64,000 nt of DNA, from contig CAVESF010000006.1 of NCBI GenBank assembly GCA_963618495.1, forward strand, positions 1 to 64,000, written 5' to 3'. This document shows, in pieces, positions 41,945-51,596 of the stretch (its first letter is position 1; the number at the start of each line of letters is the position of its first letter). Both the position numbers and the translations under genes were made by a program. The stretch is from Apopatosoma sp963618495. Lineage in GTDB: Bacteria; Bacillota; Clostridia; Oscillospirales; CAG-272. Below the pieces are notes generated by a model. It did no database searches and was not told where the DNA came from. It saw only the letters and a program-made list of their open reading frames with translations.

Positions 41945-44161
41945 TCATTCGATTACAATACCGTATTTTCCATCGGAAATAAGTATGCTCCCCTCGCCAT
42001 CGGCATATTCCGCGGCACAGCCGAGAATCACCGAGCCGTGCGCGGCACTTATCTTCTCCTTGTATTTTGCTCCATGTGAGCCGTAGACCCGAAGCTCCGC
42101 ACTGTCTGCCAACGCATAAAATTCCGAAAGCTCGTACATTCCCGCTCCGATATAGAAAAGCTTATTTTCTCCCGCTATCTCAACCGAGAAATACGGAATC
42201 CTGTGCACCGAGCGACTGATGTACAGGTATTCGGGAAAGAATATCCGCATTTCGCCGATGTCCGCACATGCATTCTTTCCGTATACGAGAACTTTTATCC
42301 CATGCGCCGCGGCTTCCGCTTTAAGCTTGTCAAGATATTCCTCCTCGGCTTCCGTCTGCGGAGCAGGAACGGCAACGGAACCGAGTTTTATTACAGAGCA
42401 AAGCTTGCCGAGAGATGCGGCATGATACCTGTGCAGATGCGAATATACAAGCAGATCTATCTTTTCTCCGTTCAGAGCGTAGACCTCATCGCTCATGCTA
42501 CGCGCAAAGGAATACGAGCCGCCCGATATATCGAGAAGTGCCGTTCTCCCGCCGTAGCGTATCACTATGCCGTCGTTTTTCGCGCTGTTCAGCACGACGG
42601 TCTGCGCTTTGCCGTAAAAGGCATTTTCATATAAGCCGACGCTCGCGCCGAAAGCAACGGCAAGCACGGCAAAAAGTGCGGCGGCGCGGCGGAATTTCAC
42701 TCTCCTGCCGAACATAAAGACGAAAATCAGCACAAGAAGCGCCATTATGAAATATTTGCCGAAAGGATAGCGGAGCGAAACATATATCCCCTCAAAATCG
42801 GCAAGAAAACCCGCGGGCGCGAGCATCAGCTTCGTCAATGCCGTAGCAACTGCTGAGAGCGCCGCACCGAGCAAAGGCACTCCTCCGAATATCAGCACAA
42901 AAAGCAAAACCGGCAGCAGAACCTGCACTATCGGTATGAGCAATAGCGAAGCAATCGGCGTCACAAGCGAAAAATTTCCATAGCAGATAAAAATTACAGG
43001 CATGGTAAAAGCCGTGACGACAAGCGAGGTCAGGATAAGCGAGATGATATAATTGAGCGCGGAAACGAGAAGATTTCTCACGCGCGAATATGTCTTTCTC
43101 GTATTGCGCAGTTTTATCGGCGAAAGCACGGGAGAAAAAAGCGTTATCCCTAGCGTCGCCGAAAAGGACAGCCACAGGCCGATATCGTATACCGACGAGG
43201 GGGAAACCGCAAATATCAGCGACAGGGCAAGCATGAGCGAGGTCGGCGCATCGCTGTCGGCAAAGAATGCGCCGGAGAGCGCAAGGCAGACAAACATGAT
43301 GCACGAGCGCACGACGGAAGCGGACGCGCCCGTCACCATCGCAAAAGCGCAGACAGCAGGAATAAGCAGGAGCATTTTTATTCTCTTGCTTATCGGGAGA
43401 GGTAAGAGAAAAAGCATGAATGCAAAGGTAAGTACGCTGATATGCAGTCCGCTCACGGCAAGCACATGCGAAAAGCCTGTTCTACGGAAATCGAGCCTTA
43501 TATCGCCCGAAATATCGCTTCGCTCGCCGAGTAGCATTGCCTTTGCAAGAGAAAGAGTGTCGCCCTCCAGTCTGCCCTCGAGAAGCGAAGAAAATTTCAT
43601 CTGTACGCTTCTGAAAAAGCCCGTTTTCGCCTCGCCGAAATCAAGTATACTGCTCTCGGTAAAATTGATTCTCGCCCTGACCGCCTTGCTCCTATAGTAA
43701 ATTTCACTCTCCTCCGACGCTGTGCCAATCAGGCGAACCTTATCTCCCTCTTCAAAATCCGCGCCGTAATCGGCTTCGCAAAGGCAGAGTATTCCGCGCC
43801 CGCTCCCGTCTATGCTTATCGTATAGACGCTGTAGTAGCCGGCGCTTCCCTCAACGCTTTTCACCGTGCCGATATATTCGCGCGCCGAATCGGAAAAGAG
43901 GCTCTCCGGCACGGCGGCGATATATATCTGACCATGAAATATGCCGAGCACGAGCGCAAGAAGCGCGAAAACGACATAAAGCGCCCTGTATGTGCCGAGC
44001 CTGCCGCGTCTTTTCGTCACCGCGGCATATACGGCAAAGGAAACAACCGCCGCCGCGGCAAAAGCAAGGCAAAAATAAAAAGGAAGCACCGCGCGAAGGC
44101 AGAAAGCCGCCGTGAATACAAAAAGTATACCGAACAGTCTTCTCCCGCGCAATACTTCCAT
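41945..44161 (-). CDS. comEC: ComEC/Rec2-type DNA uptake channel
   Basis: Polytopic competence protein (738 aa). An N-terminal two-helix and OB-like region (about 1-165, DUF4131) is followed by the ComEC core with FRRTGFSHVLAVSGLHISV (about 230) and roughly eight further helices. A C-terminal metallo-beta-lactamase-like domain occupies about 530-738. That domain looks degenerate: the metal motif reads SHLHRYH rather than HxHxDH, and the later GD motif reads GAG. It would import single-stranded DNA. It follows galT by 38 bases at the end of a four-gene unit. Confidence 0.92.
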   Translation of the reverse strand: MEVLRGRRLFGILFVFTAAFCLRAVLPFYFCLAFAAAAVVSFAVYAAVTKRRGRLGTYRALYVVFALLALVLGIFHGQIYIAAVPESLFSDSAREYIGTVKSVEGSAGYYSVYTISIDGSGRGILCLCEADYGADFEEGDKVRLIGTASEESEIYYRSKAVRARINFTESSILDFGEAKTGFFRSVQMKFSSLLEGRLEGDTLSLAKAMLLGERSDISGDIRLDFRRTGFSHVLAVSGLHISVLTFAFMLFLLPLPISKRIKMLLLIPAVCAFAMVTGASASVVRSCIMFVCLALSGAFFADSDAPTSLMLALSLIFAVSPSSVYDIGLWLSFSATLGITLFSPVLSPIKLRNTRKTYSRVRNLLVSALNYIISLILTSLVVTAFTMPVIFICYGNFSLVTPIASLLLIPIVQVLLPVLLFVLIFGGVPLLGAALSAVATALTKLMLAPAGFLADFEGIYVSLRYPFGKYFIMALLVLIFVFMFGRRVKFRRAAALFAVLAVAFGASVGLYENAFYGKAQTVVLNSAKNDGIVIRYGGRTALLDISGGSYSFARSMSDEVYALNGEKIDLLVYSHLHRYHAASLGKLCSVIKLGSVAVPAPQTEAEEEYLDKLKAEAAAHGIKVLVYGKNACADIGEMRIFFPEYLYISRSVHRIPYFSVEIAGENKLFYIGAGMYELSEFYALADSAELRVYGSHGAKYKEKISAAHGSVILGCAAEYADGEGSILISDGKYGIVIE

Positions 44162-44199
44162 AGATTATGTCCTCACATAGATAAATATCTTTTCCGTTA

Positions 44200-45699
44200 T
44201 CAGAATTTATTTACAAAATCGATGAATCTGTCAAAAGCGGCGATGCCTTTCTCGTCGCGTTTGAATACGCCGCAGTCGCAGAGGACGCGAACGAATGTGT
44301 TTCCAGTCTCGCAAAGCAGAATATCGTTTATATTTTCGGGCGTGATATCGTAGTTTCCGCGGAAACTCTCAAACCATGCCGCATGCTTTGCTATCTCGGG
44401 TATATCGGAGATATTTTTGCCCGCAAGCACAGCGTCGGCAACGGCGGCAAGTTCCTTTTTAAGGCGCGATGGCAACACGGCAAGACCCATAACCTCTATA
44501 AGCCCGATATTCTCTTTTTTTATATTATGATATTCGGGGCGCGGATGGTAAAGTCCCATCGGGCGCTCGGGCGTAGTCAGATTGTTGCGTAGAACAAGAT
44601 CAAGCTCGTACTCGCCGCCGCGACGACGGGCTATCGGAGTTATCGCATTGTGCGAAACTCCGTCCGTCTCGGCAAAAATCGTCACGGACTCATCGTTGTA
44701 GTCACTCCATGCATCGAAAATCTTAGCGGCAAGGCGCTGTATCTCGGCTCTATCGGGGCTTGATATGCGGATGACGGAAAGCGGCCATTTCACAGTTTTC
44801 GCCTTTACATTTTCAAAGCCGGCAAAGCGAAATTCCCTGTCCGCTCCGGCACGCTCCATGGCAAATTCATATCTGCCGCCCTGCATATGGTCATGCGTGA
44901 GTATGGAACCGCCGACTATCGGCAGTCCCGCATTGCTTCCTATGAAATAGTGCGGGAAAATATCGATGAAATCCAGCATACGCTCCACCGTTTTCGCGCA
45001 GACATTCATCGGCGTATGCTCGGCGGAGAGCGCTATGCAGTGTTCATTGTAATATACATACGGCGAATACTGGAAAAACCACTTTTCCCCGCCGAGAGTG
45101 ATGGGGATAAGGCGGTGATTTTCTCTTGCGGCGGCACTCATATTTCCCGCATAGCCCTCGTTTTCGTGGCAGAGAGCGCATTTTGGATAACCCGATTGCT
45201 TCTGCATCTTGGCAAAGGCGATATCTTTCGGGTCTTTCTCGGGCTTGGAGAGATTTATCGTTATATCTATCTCGCCGAATTCGCTCGGCACAGTCCAGCG
45301 GATGTCCTTTTTCACGCGGTATGTGCGGATATAGTCCGTATCTCTGCTGAGATTATAATAGAAATCCGTCGCCGCCTCGGGGGATTTTTCATATTCGCTT
45401 CGGAATTTCGCGATGACCTCGGAGGGGCGCGGCGTGAGCAGTCCCATCAGGCGCGTATCGAAAAGGTCGCGGCGAACCACGCTTCCCTTTTCCGCGATTA
45501 TTCCCTTTTCCTCGGCGATATCGCAGAGTGCGCCGAGTATCTCCTCGAACGGTGCCGCAGGCACCTCTTCCGGCTCCTCATAGCTCTGCTCGCCCATCGC
45601 GTCGAGCAGGAGATTTGTCGCATATATCCTGTCTGCCTCGGTGATGAGATTTTTTTCCACTCCGTAGTTTACAAGTTGTTTTATTCTCTCGCTTATCAT
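44200..45699 (-). CDS. galT: UDP-glucose--hexose-1-phosphate uridylyltransferase, class II
   Basis: Leloir-pathway GalT (499 aa) of the Firmicutes class II form. It exchanges galactose-1-phosphate with UDP-glucose. The active-site motif is visible as THDHMQGGRYEF (HxHxQ with a covalent His), along with IPITLGGEKWFFQYSP. ATG 45699 overlaps the stop of the methyltransferase gene (ATGA), so the 23 earlier codons are excluded. No galK or galE lies nearby. Use of galactose released by the GH2 enzyme elsewhere in the window is possible but unproven. Confidence 0.94.
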   Translation of the reverse strand: MISERIKQLVNYGVEKNLITEADRIYATNLLLDAMGEQSYEEPEEVPAAPFEEILGALCDIAEEKGIIAEKGSVVRRDLFDTRLMGLLTPRPSEVIAKFRSEYEKSPEAATDFYYNLSRDTDYIRTYRVKKDIRWTVPSEFGEIDITINLSKPEKDPKDIAFAKMQKQSGYPKCALCHENEGYAGNMSAAARENHRLIPITLGGEKWFFQYSPYVYYNEHCIALSAEHTPMNVCAKTVERMLDFIDIFPHYFIGSNAGLPIVGGSILTHDHMQGGRYEFAMERAGADREFRFAGFENVKAKTVKWPLSVIRISSPDRAEIQRLAAKIFDAWSDYNDESVTIFAETDGVSHNAITPIARRRGGEYELDLVLRNNLTTPERPMGLYHPRPEYHNIKKENIGLIEVMGLAVLPSRLKKELAAVADAVLAGKNISDIPEIAKHAAWFESFRGNYDITPENINDILLCETGNTFVRVLCDCGVFKRDEKGIAAFDRFIDFVNKF

Positions 45700-46856
45700 T
45701 TTGCAAAATCCTTCTTTTCTCTTGTATAGTCTTTCTTTTCGTTTTTGAAAAACTGGTAGAAGCTGCACGGTATCATGCCGTTATACAGCTTGCGCTTCTT
45801 GTCCGCACGCCTGCCGTACAGCCGCTCGAAGCTCTCGTTTGATGTGATAACATATATCTGCCATGAGCCGAGCCGCGCAAAGCTCTTTCCCATATCGCAA
45901 TAGAGCTTTTCCGATTCGGCAATGGTGGAGAGACGCTCGCCGTATGGCGGATTGCAGACTATCGTTCCGCGCCTGCCGTCTGCCTTGATATCGAGCGCGT
46001 TCTTCTCGAAAACCTTGATGTATTTCTCCATGCCCGCCTGACGGACGCAAGCCGTGGCAAGCCTGACGGCACTCCATTCGCAGTCGGAAGCATAGGCTTC
46101 AAAGGTTGTATCCGTATTTATCGCCTCGCGCGCTTCTTTTCTCGCACTCTCCCATATCTCTTTGCCTATGAAAGGAAATTCCTCCGCTGCAAATCCTCTT
46201 TTCAGCCCCGGCGCCGTATTTGTCATCAGCATAGCCGCCTCTATCGGTATCGTTCCCGAACCGCAGAAAGGGTCCCAGAAGAGGACATTTTCGCGCGGGC
46301 GCGCCATTTTGACCATGGCGGCGGCAAGCGTCTCGCGCAGCGGAGCGGGCGCGTTCTGCGGTCGGTATCCGCGCTTGTGAAGCGCCACGCCGGAGGTATC
46401 TATCATCAGGCTCGCTCTGTCTTTCAGTATGAAAAATTCTATCTGATATTTTGTTCCCGTTTCGGGCATATATGAAAGCCCGTAGGCTTCGCCCAGCCTT
46501 GTCGCCATCGCCTTTTTGATGATGCTCTGGCAATCGGGAATGCTTGTCAGCAGGCTTTTCACCGAGTGACCCTTTACGGGAAAAGCGTCGTTTCTGCCTA
46601 TCAGGCTCTCCCATGCTATCGCCTTGGTGCCGTCAAAAAGGTCGGTGAAATTCATCGCGTCAAATTCGCCCGTTTTTATATAGAGGCGCTCTGCCGTGCG
46701 AAGCCAGATATTGCACCGCGCAACAGCCTCTTCGTCTCCCTCAAAAGTGACTCTGCCATCTATCGTTTCGATACGCTTATAGCCGAGCGCGTCTATCTCC
46801 TCGCCGAGAAATTTCTCCAGCCCGAAAAGGCAGGTCGCCACAAGTGTCAGTTTCAT
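45696..46856 (-). CDS. THUMP-domain RNA methyltransferase, RlmL/YpsC type
   Basis: SAM-dependent N2-guanine rRNA methyltransferase (386 aa). A ferredoxin-like N-terminus and THUMP domain (about 45-155) are followed by a Rossmann methyltransferase with FWDPFCGSGTIPIEAAML (motif I) and catalytic NPPYGER. By homology it targets 23S rRNA G2445. ATGA overlaps join it both to the phosphatase upstream and galT downstream. Confidence 0.92.
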   Translation of the reverse strand: MKLTLVATCLFGLEKFLGEEIDALGYKRIETIDGRVTFEGDEEAVARCNIWLRTAERLYIKTGEFDAMNFTDLFDGTKAIAWESLIGRNDAFPVKGHSVKSLLTSIPDCQSIIKKAMATRLGEAYGLSYMPETGTKYQIEFFILKDRASLMIDTSGVALHKRGYRPQNAPAPLRETLAAAMVKMARPRENVLFWDPFCGSGTIPIEAAMLMTNTAPGLKRGFAAEEFPFIGKEIWESARKEAREAINTDTTFEAYASDCEWSAVRLATACVRQAGMEKYIKVFEKNALDIKADGRRGTIVCNPPYGERLSTIAESEKLYCDMGKSFARLGSWQIYVITSNESFERLYGRRADKKRKLYNGMIPCSFYQFFKNEKKDYTREKKDFAK

Positions 46857-47482
46857 AGTTTATTTCCTTTTCTTATATCAAGTCTGCCCGATTTTTCGAA
46901 TTTCTCCGCATTTTCGAGCATACGCCCGCTGTCAAAGACAGTAACGGAGGAATTTTTTATATGCCGCATTATTTTATCTATGCTCTCAAATTCTATGCCC
47001 TCGTATATGACATGCATAGCCATTATCACGGCTCCGTGCGCCACTATCGCAAGGTCTCCGTCGGATTTTTCGCAGGCGCGGCGAAGCTCGGGGATGATGC
47101 GGCGCGTGAGGGCTATATACGATTCGCCCTCGGGAATCTGCACTGTGCGGTCATTATTCCATGATTCGAATTCCGCAGAGTATTTTTCCGTTATTTCCTT
47201 CCAGCTCAGCCCCTCCCAAAGTCCGAAGGACATCTCCTGAAAATCCGTCACCGCCTCGGGTGTAAGCGAAAATTCCGAGGCTACTATCTCCGCCGTTTTA
47301 TATGCGCGCACAAGAGGACTTGTGAAAATCCGCGTCGGGATATATCCTTGCGCCCGCATTTCTGCGGCGAGCGCATATGCGCTTTTCACTCCCGCTTCGC
47401 TTAGCGGAATATCAGTCCTGCCCTGAATTTTACCCATGCTGTTCCATTCCGTCACCCCATGGCGTATGGCAAAAATCCTCAT
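46853..47482 (-). CDS. histidine phosphatase family protein
   Basis: Phosphoglycerate-mutase-like phosphatase (209 aa). RHG (H8) with TEWN, an acid motif (FGLWEGLSW) and a second catalytic His (VAHGAVI) are all present. Family members act on alpha-ribazole phosphate, sugar phosphates or phosphoserine; the substrate cannot be read here and no cobalamin genes are adjacent. It is the first gene of the cluster running down to comEC, with its own promoter at 47522-47550. Confidence 0.88.
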   Translation of the reverse strand: MRIFAIRHGVTEWNSMGKIQGRTDIPLSEAGVKSAYALAAEMRAQGYIPTRIFTSPLVRAYKTAEIVASEFSLTPEAVTDFQEMSFGLWEGLSWKEITEKYSAEFESWNNDRTVQIPEGESYIALTRRIIPELRRACEKSDGDLAIVAHGAVIMAMHVIYEGIEFESIDKIMRHIKNSSVTVFDSGRMLENAEKFEKSGRLDIRKGNKL

Positions 47483-47521
47483 TTCTCCGCTCCCCTCGAT
47501 AAAATAATCAACTGATTTTAT

Positions 47522-47550
47522 ATTTTAACATAAAAAAGCGCAAATATCAA
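47522..47550 (-). promoter_or_regulatory. promoter of the phosphatase-rlmL-galT-comEC unit
   Basis: On the - strand TTGATA (47545-47550), 17 bases, TAAAAT (47522-47527), with TG one base before the -10. The ATG lies 40 bases downstream. Confidence 0.65.
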
Positions 47551-47686
47551 GTGCCGCACATAAAAAAACGCGAAAAGGCAACATGCACGGGCTTGCCGCT
47601 TTTGCAATGTCGCCCGGTATATACCCTGTCTTGGTTTTCTCAGGTTTTCTCTGAGTAAGACGAAGCGGTACAAAGCAAGCAAAATG

Positions 47687-47717
47687 CAAGCCACGACAGA
47701 TTTTTTGCCGTGGCTTG
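47687..47717 (-). terminator. terminator of tdh-kbl
   Basis: CAAGCCACG (47687-47695) pairs with CGTGGCTTG (47709-47717), 46 bases after the kbl stop on the - strand and followed by CATTTTGC. The rest of 47551-47686 shows only short imperfect inverted repeats and no gene. Confidence 0.6.
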
Positions 47718-47763
47718 TCATCTTATACATATGTATATTATTATTTATACGCCTGCATGTTAC

Positions 47764-48957
47764 TTATTTATTCATCTCATCGCGGACAGCCTTGAAGCAG
47801 TCGACGACATATTTCAGCTGCTCCTTTGTATGGGAAGCGCAAACCTGCGTGCGGATTCTCGCCTTGCCCTTCGGCACTACGGGATATGAGAAAGCAACGA
47901 CATAAACGCCCTTTTCCATCATGCGGCGGGCAAACTCGCCTGCCGTCTTTTCGTCATAGAGCATTACGGGAACGATAGGATGCGTGCCCTCGATTATATC
48001 AAAGCCCGCCTCTGTGAGAAGCGAACGGTAATATTTCGTATTTTCCTCAAGCCTGTCGCGCAGTTCCGTCGTCTCGGAAAGCTTATCTATGAGCTTGGAG
48101 GTCGTAGCCGCGATGGCGGGAGCAAGAGAATTTGAGAAGAGATAAGGACGGCTTCTCTGACGGAGCAGGTCGATTATCTCCTTTCTGCCGGAGGTGAAAC
48201 CGCCGGAAGCGCCGCCGAGTGCCTTGCCGAAAGTGGATGTGATGATATCAACTCTGCCCATCACGCCGCAATGCTCGCTTGTTCCCTTGCCGTGCGCGCC
48301 GACAAAACCGGATGCGTGGCTGTCGTCAACCATGACGAGCGCACCGTATTTCTCCGCGAGGTCGCATATTCCCGCAAGATTTGCTATGATACCGTCCATG
48401 GAGAAAACACCGTCTGTGGCAATAAGTTTGATTCTCGCGCCTGCCGCGTCGGCTTCCTTGAGCTTTGCCTCGAGGTCGTCCATATTGTTGTTCTTGTAGC
48501 GGTATCTCGTCGCCTTGCAGAGACGGACGCCGTCGATTATGCTGGCATGGTTGAGCTCGTCGCTTATGACGGCATCCTCTACCGAAAGCACCGTCTCAAA
48601 AAGACCTCCGTTTGCATCGAAGCATGAGGAATAGAGTATCGTATCCTCTGTTCCGAGGAATTTGCTTATCTTCTCTTCAAGATGCTTGTGGATATCGAAT
48701 GTTCCGCAGATGAAACGAACGCTCGCGCATCCGTAGCCGCGGTTCTTATATGAATCTATCGCCGCCTGAATCAGCTCCTCGGAATCGGCAAGACCGAGAT
48801 AGTTGTTGGCGCACATATTTATCATCTTGGCGCCGTCTGCCGTGGTAACGGCAGAGCTCTGCGGAGAAGCGATAACTCTCTCTCCCTTGAAAAGTCCGTC
48901 CGCCTTTATTTTTTCGACCTCGCTCTTATAAAAAGCGAGTGCATCTGTTTTATTCAT
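47764..48957 (-). CDS. kbl: glycine C-acetyltransferase (2-amino-3-ketobutyrate CoA ligase)
   Basis: PLP enzyme (397 aa) of the alpha-oxoamine synthase family. It splits 2-amino-3-ketobutyrate with CoA into glycine and acetyl-CoA. The PLP lysine is K245 (TSTFGKALGGASGG), with D211 and H214 (DDSHASGF) for cofactor binding. The length is normal. It lies 11 bases after tdh, which makes its substrate, so the two form the threonine-to-glycine pathway. Confidence 0.96.
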   Translation of the reverse strand: MNKTDALAFYKSEVEKIKADGLFKGERVIASPQSSAVTTADGAKMINMCANNYLGLADSEELIQAAIDSYKNRGYGCASVRFICGTFDIHKHLEEKISKFLGTEDTILYSSCFDANGGLFETVLSVEDAVISDELNHASIIDGVRLCKATRYRYKNNNMDDLEAKLKEADAAGARIKLIATDGVFSMDGIIANLAGICDLAEKYGALVMVDDSHASGFVGAHGKGTSEHCGVMGRVDIITSTFGKALGGASGGFTSGRKEIIDLLRQRSRPYLFSNSLAPAIAATTSKLIDKLSETTELRDRLEENTKYYRSLLTEAGFDIIEGTHPIVPVMLYDEKTAGEFARRMMEKGVYVVAFSYPVVPKGKARIRTQVCASHTKEQLKYVVDCFKAVRDEMNK

Positions 48958-48968
48958 GATTTACCTCC

Positions 48969-50012
48969 TCATCCGAGCTTTGTCCAGTCGAGCACAACCT
49001 TGCCGGAATTGCCGCTGTTCATCGCCTCAAAGCCTTTTTCATAATCCATTATATCGAAGCGGTGCGTGATGATAGGCTCAAGATTAAAGCCGCCGTGAAT
49101 CATCGCCGCCATCTTATACCATGTTTCAAACATTTCTCTGCCGTAGATGCCCTTTATCCAGAGTCCGTTGAAAACTATCTTGTCCCACGGAATCTGCATA
49201 TCGTTCTTCGGTATGCCGAGCATAGCCATCTTGCCGCCGTTTTCCATGGAATTTATCATCTGATTGAAGGCTATCGGGCTGCCCGACATCTCGAGACCCA
49301 CATCAAAGCCCTCGTGGATATCAAGGCTCTTCATAACATCGCGCAGATCCTCGTTTTTCGTGTTGACAGCCGCGCTCACGCCAAATTTCTTTGCAAGATT
49401 CAGACGGTAGTCGTTCAAGTCGGTGATGACCACGTTGCGTGCGCCGCAGAAGCGTGCGATACCCGCCGCCATGATACCGATAGGACCGGCACCCGTGACA
49501 AGTACATCTTCGCCTACGAGATTGAAGGAAAGTGCTGTGTGAGCAGCATTGCCATAAGGATCGAAGATAGCGTAGAGATCATCCGGTATCTTGTCATCGC
49601 AGAGATAAACATTCGTCTGAGGGATAACGAGATACTGAGCAAAAGCTCCGTCGCGGTTTACGCCGACGCCCTTTGCTTCGCGACAGAGGTGACCCTTGCC
49701 CGCAAGGCAGTTGCGGCACTTGCCGCATACGATATGACCCTCGCCGGTGACTCTGTCGCCGACCTTGTATGCCGTTACATTCTCGCCGACTTCCACTATC
49801 TCGCCGACATATTCATGACCTATTGTCATAGGCGTATGTATGGTTTTCCTGCTCCATTCGTCCCAGTTATAAATATGCAGGTCAGTACCGCAGATGGCAG
49901 TCTTGCGTATCTTTATCTTTACATCGTTTTTGCCGCATTCGGGAACGGGTACTTCACGCATCCAAAGCCCTCTTTCGGGGCGTTCCTTAACAAGCGCAAT
50001 CATTTTTTCCAT
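48969..50012 (-). CDS. tdh: L-threonine 3-dehydrogenase
   Basis: Zinc-dependent medium-chain dehydrogenase (347 aa) that oxidises L-threonine with NAD. Catalytic zinc ligands are C41, H66 and E67 (CGTDLH, GHEYVG); structural zinc ligands are C96, C99, C102 and C110. A Rossmann motif VTGAGPIGIMAAGIA follows. AAGGGGA lies nine bases before the ATG, and a near-consensus promoter is at 50065-50093. Confidence 0.96.
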   Translation of the reverse strand: MEKMIALVKERPERGLWMREVPVPECGKNDVKIKIRKTAICGTDLHIYNWDEWSRKTIHTPMTIGHEYVGEIVEVGENVTAYKVGDRVTGEGHIVCGKCRNCLAGKGHLCREAKGVGVNRDGAFAQYLVIPQTNVYLCDDKIPDDLYAIFDPYGNAAHTALSFNLVGEDVLVTGAGPIGIMAAGIARFCGARNVVITDLNDYRLNLAKKFGVSAAVNTKNEDLRDVMKSLDIHEGFDVGLEMSGSPIAFNQMINSMENGGKMAMLGIPKNDMQIPWDKIVFNGLWIKGIYGREMFETWYKMAAMIHGGFNLEPIITHRFDIMDYEKGFEAMNSGNSGKVVLDWTKLG

Positions 50013-50064
50013 AATACAGTATCCCCTTTTTCCAAGGCAAACCGCCTTTTATAATTACGATTTG

Positions 50065-50093
50065 ATTATATACCTCTCTTCCCCATATGTCAA
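50065..50093 (-). promoter_or_regulatory. consensus promoter of tdh-kbl
   Basis: On the - strand a perfect TTGACA (50088-50093), 17 bases, and a perfect TATAAT (50065-50070). A small AGGC/GCCT hairpin lies in the leader before the ribosome binding site. Confidence 0.88.
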
Positions 50094-50145
50094 GTAAGTA
50101 TAATGTTAAGTTTATAAAAATTTTTCATAAATCTCAAAAATGGTA

Positions 50146-50174
50146 TAGATTTTCGCTTTAAAGAGTGCTATAAT
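50146..50174 (+). promoter_or_regulatory. extended -10 promoter of rbfA-nrnA-truB
   Basis: TATAAT (50169-50174) preceded by TGC gives an extended -10. The -35 at the expected distance (50146-50151) is poor. The rbfA ATG lies 60 bases downstream. Confidence 0.6.
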
Positions 50175-50233
50175 ATAAATGATAAATAATATTCAAATTC
50201 AAACGTTTGCCGAAAGGCGGCAAGGAGGGATAA

Positions 50234-50626
50234 ATGTCAAATTTCAGAAAAGCACGGATAAACGATGAATTCATGCGCACCGTTGCCGATGCTCTGCGCA
50301 CGGTAAAAGACCCGCGCGTGAGCTCGCATATGATAACGGTCACGCAGTGCGATGTTTCCGGCGACCTCAAGTACGCGAAGATATATTTTTCTCTTCTCGA
50401 TTCCGATGATGAGGCTGTGAAAGAAGTAAAGCAGGGACTGAAAAGCGCCCGCGGCCTCATCCGACACGAGATAGCGACAAAGCTCAATATGCGCATCACA
50501 CCGGAGCTCACTTTCATATACGACAATGCGATAGAACGCGGTGCAAACATATTCAGACTGCTGAAGGAAACGCACATCTATGACCCCGCTTCCGACACAG
50601 CTTCGGAGGGCGGAGATGATGAATAA
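50234..50626 (+). CDS. rbfA: ribosome-binding factor A
   Basis: KH-fold 30S maturation factor (130 aa). Conserved segments include the N-terminal RINDEFMRTVADALR, KYAKIYFSLL, and LNMRITPELTFIYDNAIERG. AAGGAGG precedes the ATG. The nusA-infB genes that usually precede rbfA are absent here; instead it has its own promoter. nrnA starts within its last codons. Confidence 0.95.
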   Translation: MSNFRKARINDEFMRTVADALRTVKDPRVSSHMITVTQCDVSGDLKYAKIYFSLLDSDDEAVKEVKQGLKSARGLIRHEIATKLNMRITPELTFIYDNAIERGANIFRLLKETHIYDPASDTASEGGDDE

Positions 50627-51596
50627 TTCAAATTCATCCGTGAAAGCCGTTTGCAGGCTTCTCGCGGAAAACGATAATTTTGCCGTATACACGCACGAAA
50701 ATCCCGACGCGGATACGGTCGGCTCATGCTTCGCGCTCGTTCATGCGCTGAGGCTCTCGGGTAAAAAGGCTTATCCCGTCTGCTGTGACAGGATTCCCGT
50801 TTCGCTCACGTTTCTGACAGGCGGAGAGCGCGATTTTCCCGAGGATTCCCTGCCTGCTGATTTTTCTCCGACATTCCGCATAAGCGTGGATGTCGCTTCC
50901 CCGAGCCAGCTCGGGAAATATATGGAGCGCGCAAAGGAAATGCGCCTCGTGCTCGACCATCACAGAACGCATGAGTCATATTCTCCCGTGCGCATAATCG
51001 ACCCGCAGGCGGCGGCTTGCGCCGAGATAGTCTACCGCATAGTAAACCGTATGCTCGCGGGCAGGATTCCCGAGGACATCGCTTCCCTGCTCTATGCCGC
51101 ACTCGCGGCTGATACGGGCGGCTTCCGCTATGCGAACACCACGCCTTTTACGCACAAGATAGCGGCGAAGCTGATAGAGCGCGGCGTAAATCATGCCAGC
51201 ATCTGCCGCGACCTTTTCGAATGCAAAACAAAAAGCGCACTCGCCGCCGAAGCTTTTGCCATGGCGAATGTGCAGTATTTCTGCGGCGGAAAAATTTCAT
51301 ATATCCGCATGACGGAGGCGGACAAGAAAGCAGGCGGCTTTGAGGAGGAAGATACCTACGATGTTATCAACGCCATCCGCCGCGCCGACGGAGTGAAGAT
51401 AGCCATCTTCGTGCGCGAACGCGCCGACGGCTCGTATAAGATTTCCACGCGCTCCTCATGCGATATAGATGTATCGAAAATATGCACTATTTTCGGCGGC
51501 GGCGGTCATTTCGGCGCGGCAGGCTGTGTTGTCTCCGCCGACAAGGTAGACAGCGCCGTAAAAAGAATAATAAAGGAATGCGGCTTTCATGAATGA
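50616..51596 (+). CDS. nrnA: DHH family phosphoesterase, NrnA-like
   Basis: Bifunctional nanoRNase and pAp phosphatase type enzyme (326 aa). DHH-domain motifs include HENPDADTVGS (27-37) and LDHHRTHE (113-120); the DHHA1 domain ends with GGGGHFGAAG. It degrades very short RNAs and 3'-phosphoadenosine phosphate. The ATG at 50616 or the next one at 50619 fits GGAGGG at 50605-50610; both lie inside the rbfA end, so the genes are coupled. The rbfA-nrnA-truB order is typical of Firmicutes. Confidence 0.93.
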   Translation: MMNNSNSSVKAVCRLLAENDNFAVYTHENPDADTVGSCFALVHALRLSGKKAYPVCCDRIPVSLTFLTGGERDFPEDSLPADFSPTFRISVDVASPSQLGKYMERAKEMRLVLDHHRTHESYSPVRIIDPQAAACAEIVYRIVNRMLAGRIPEDIASLLYAALAADTGGFRYANTTPFTHKIAAKLIERGVNHASICRDLFECKTKSALAAEAFAMANVQYFCGGKISYIRMTEADKKAGGFEEEDTYDVINAIRRADGVKIAIFVRERADGSYKISTRSSCDIDVSKICTIFGGGGHFGAAGCVVSADKVDSAVKRIIKECGFHE

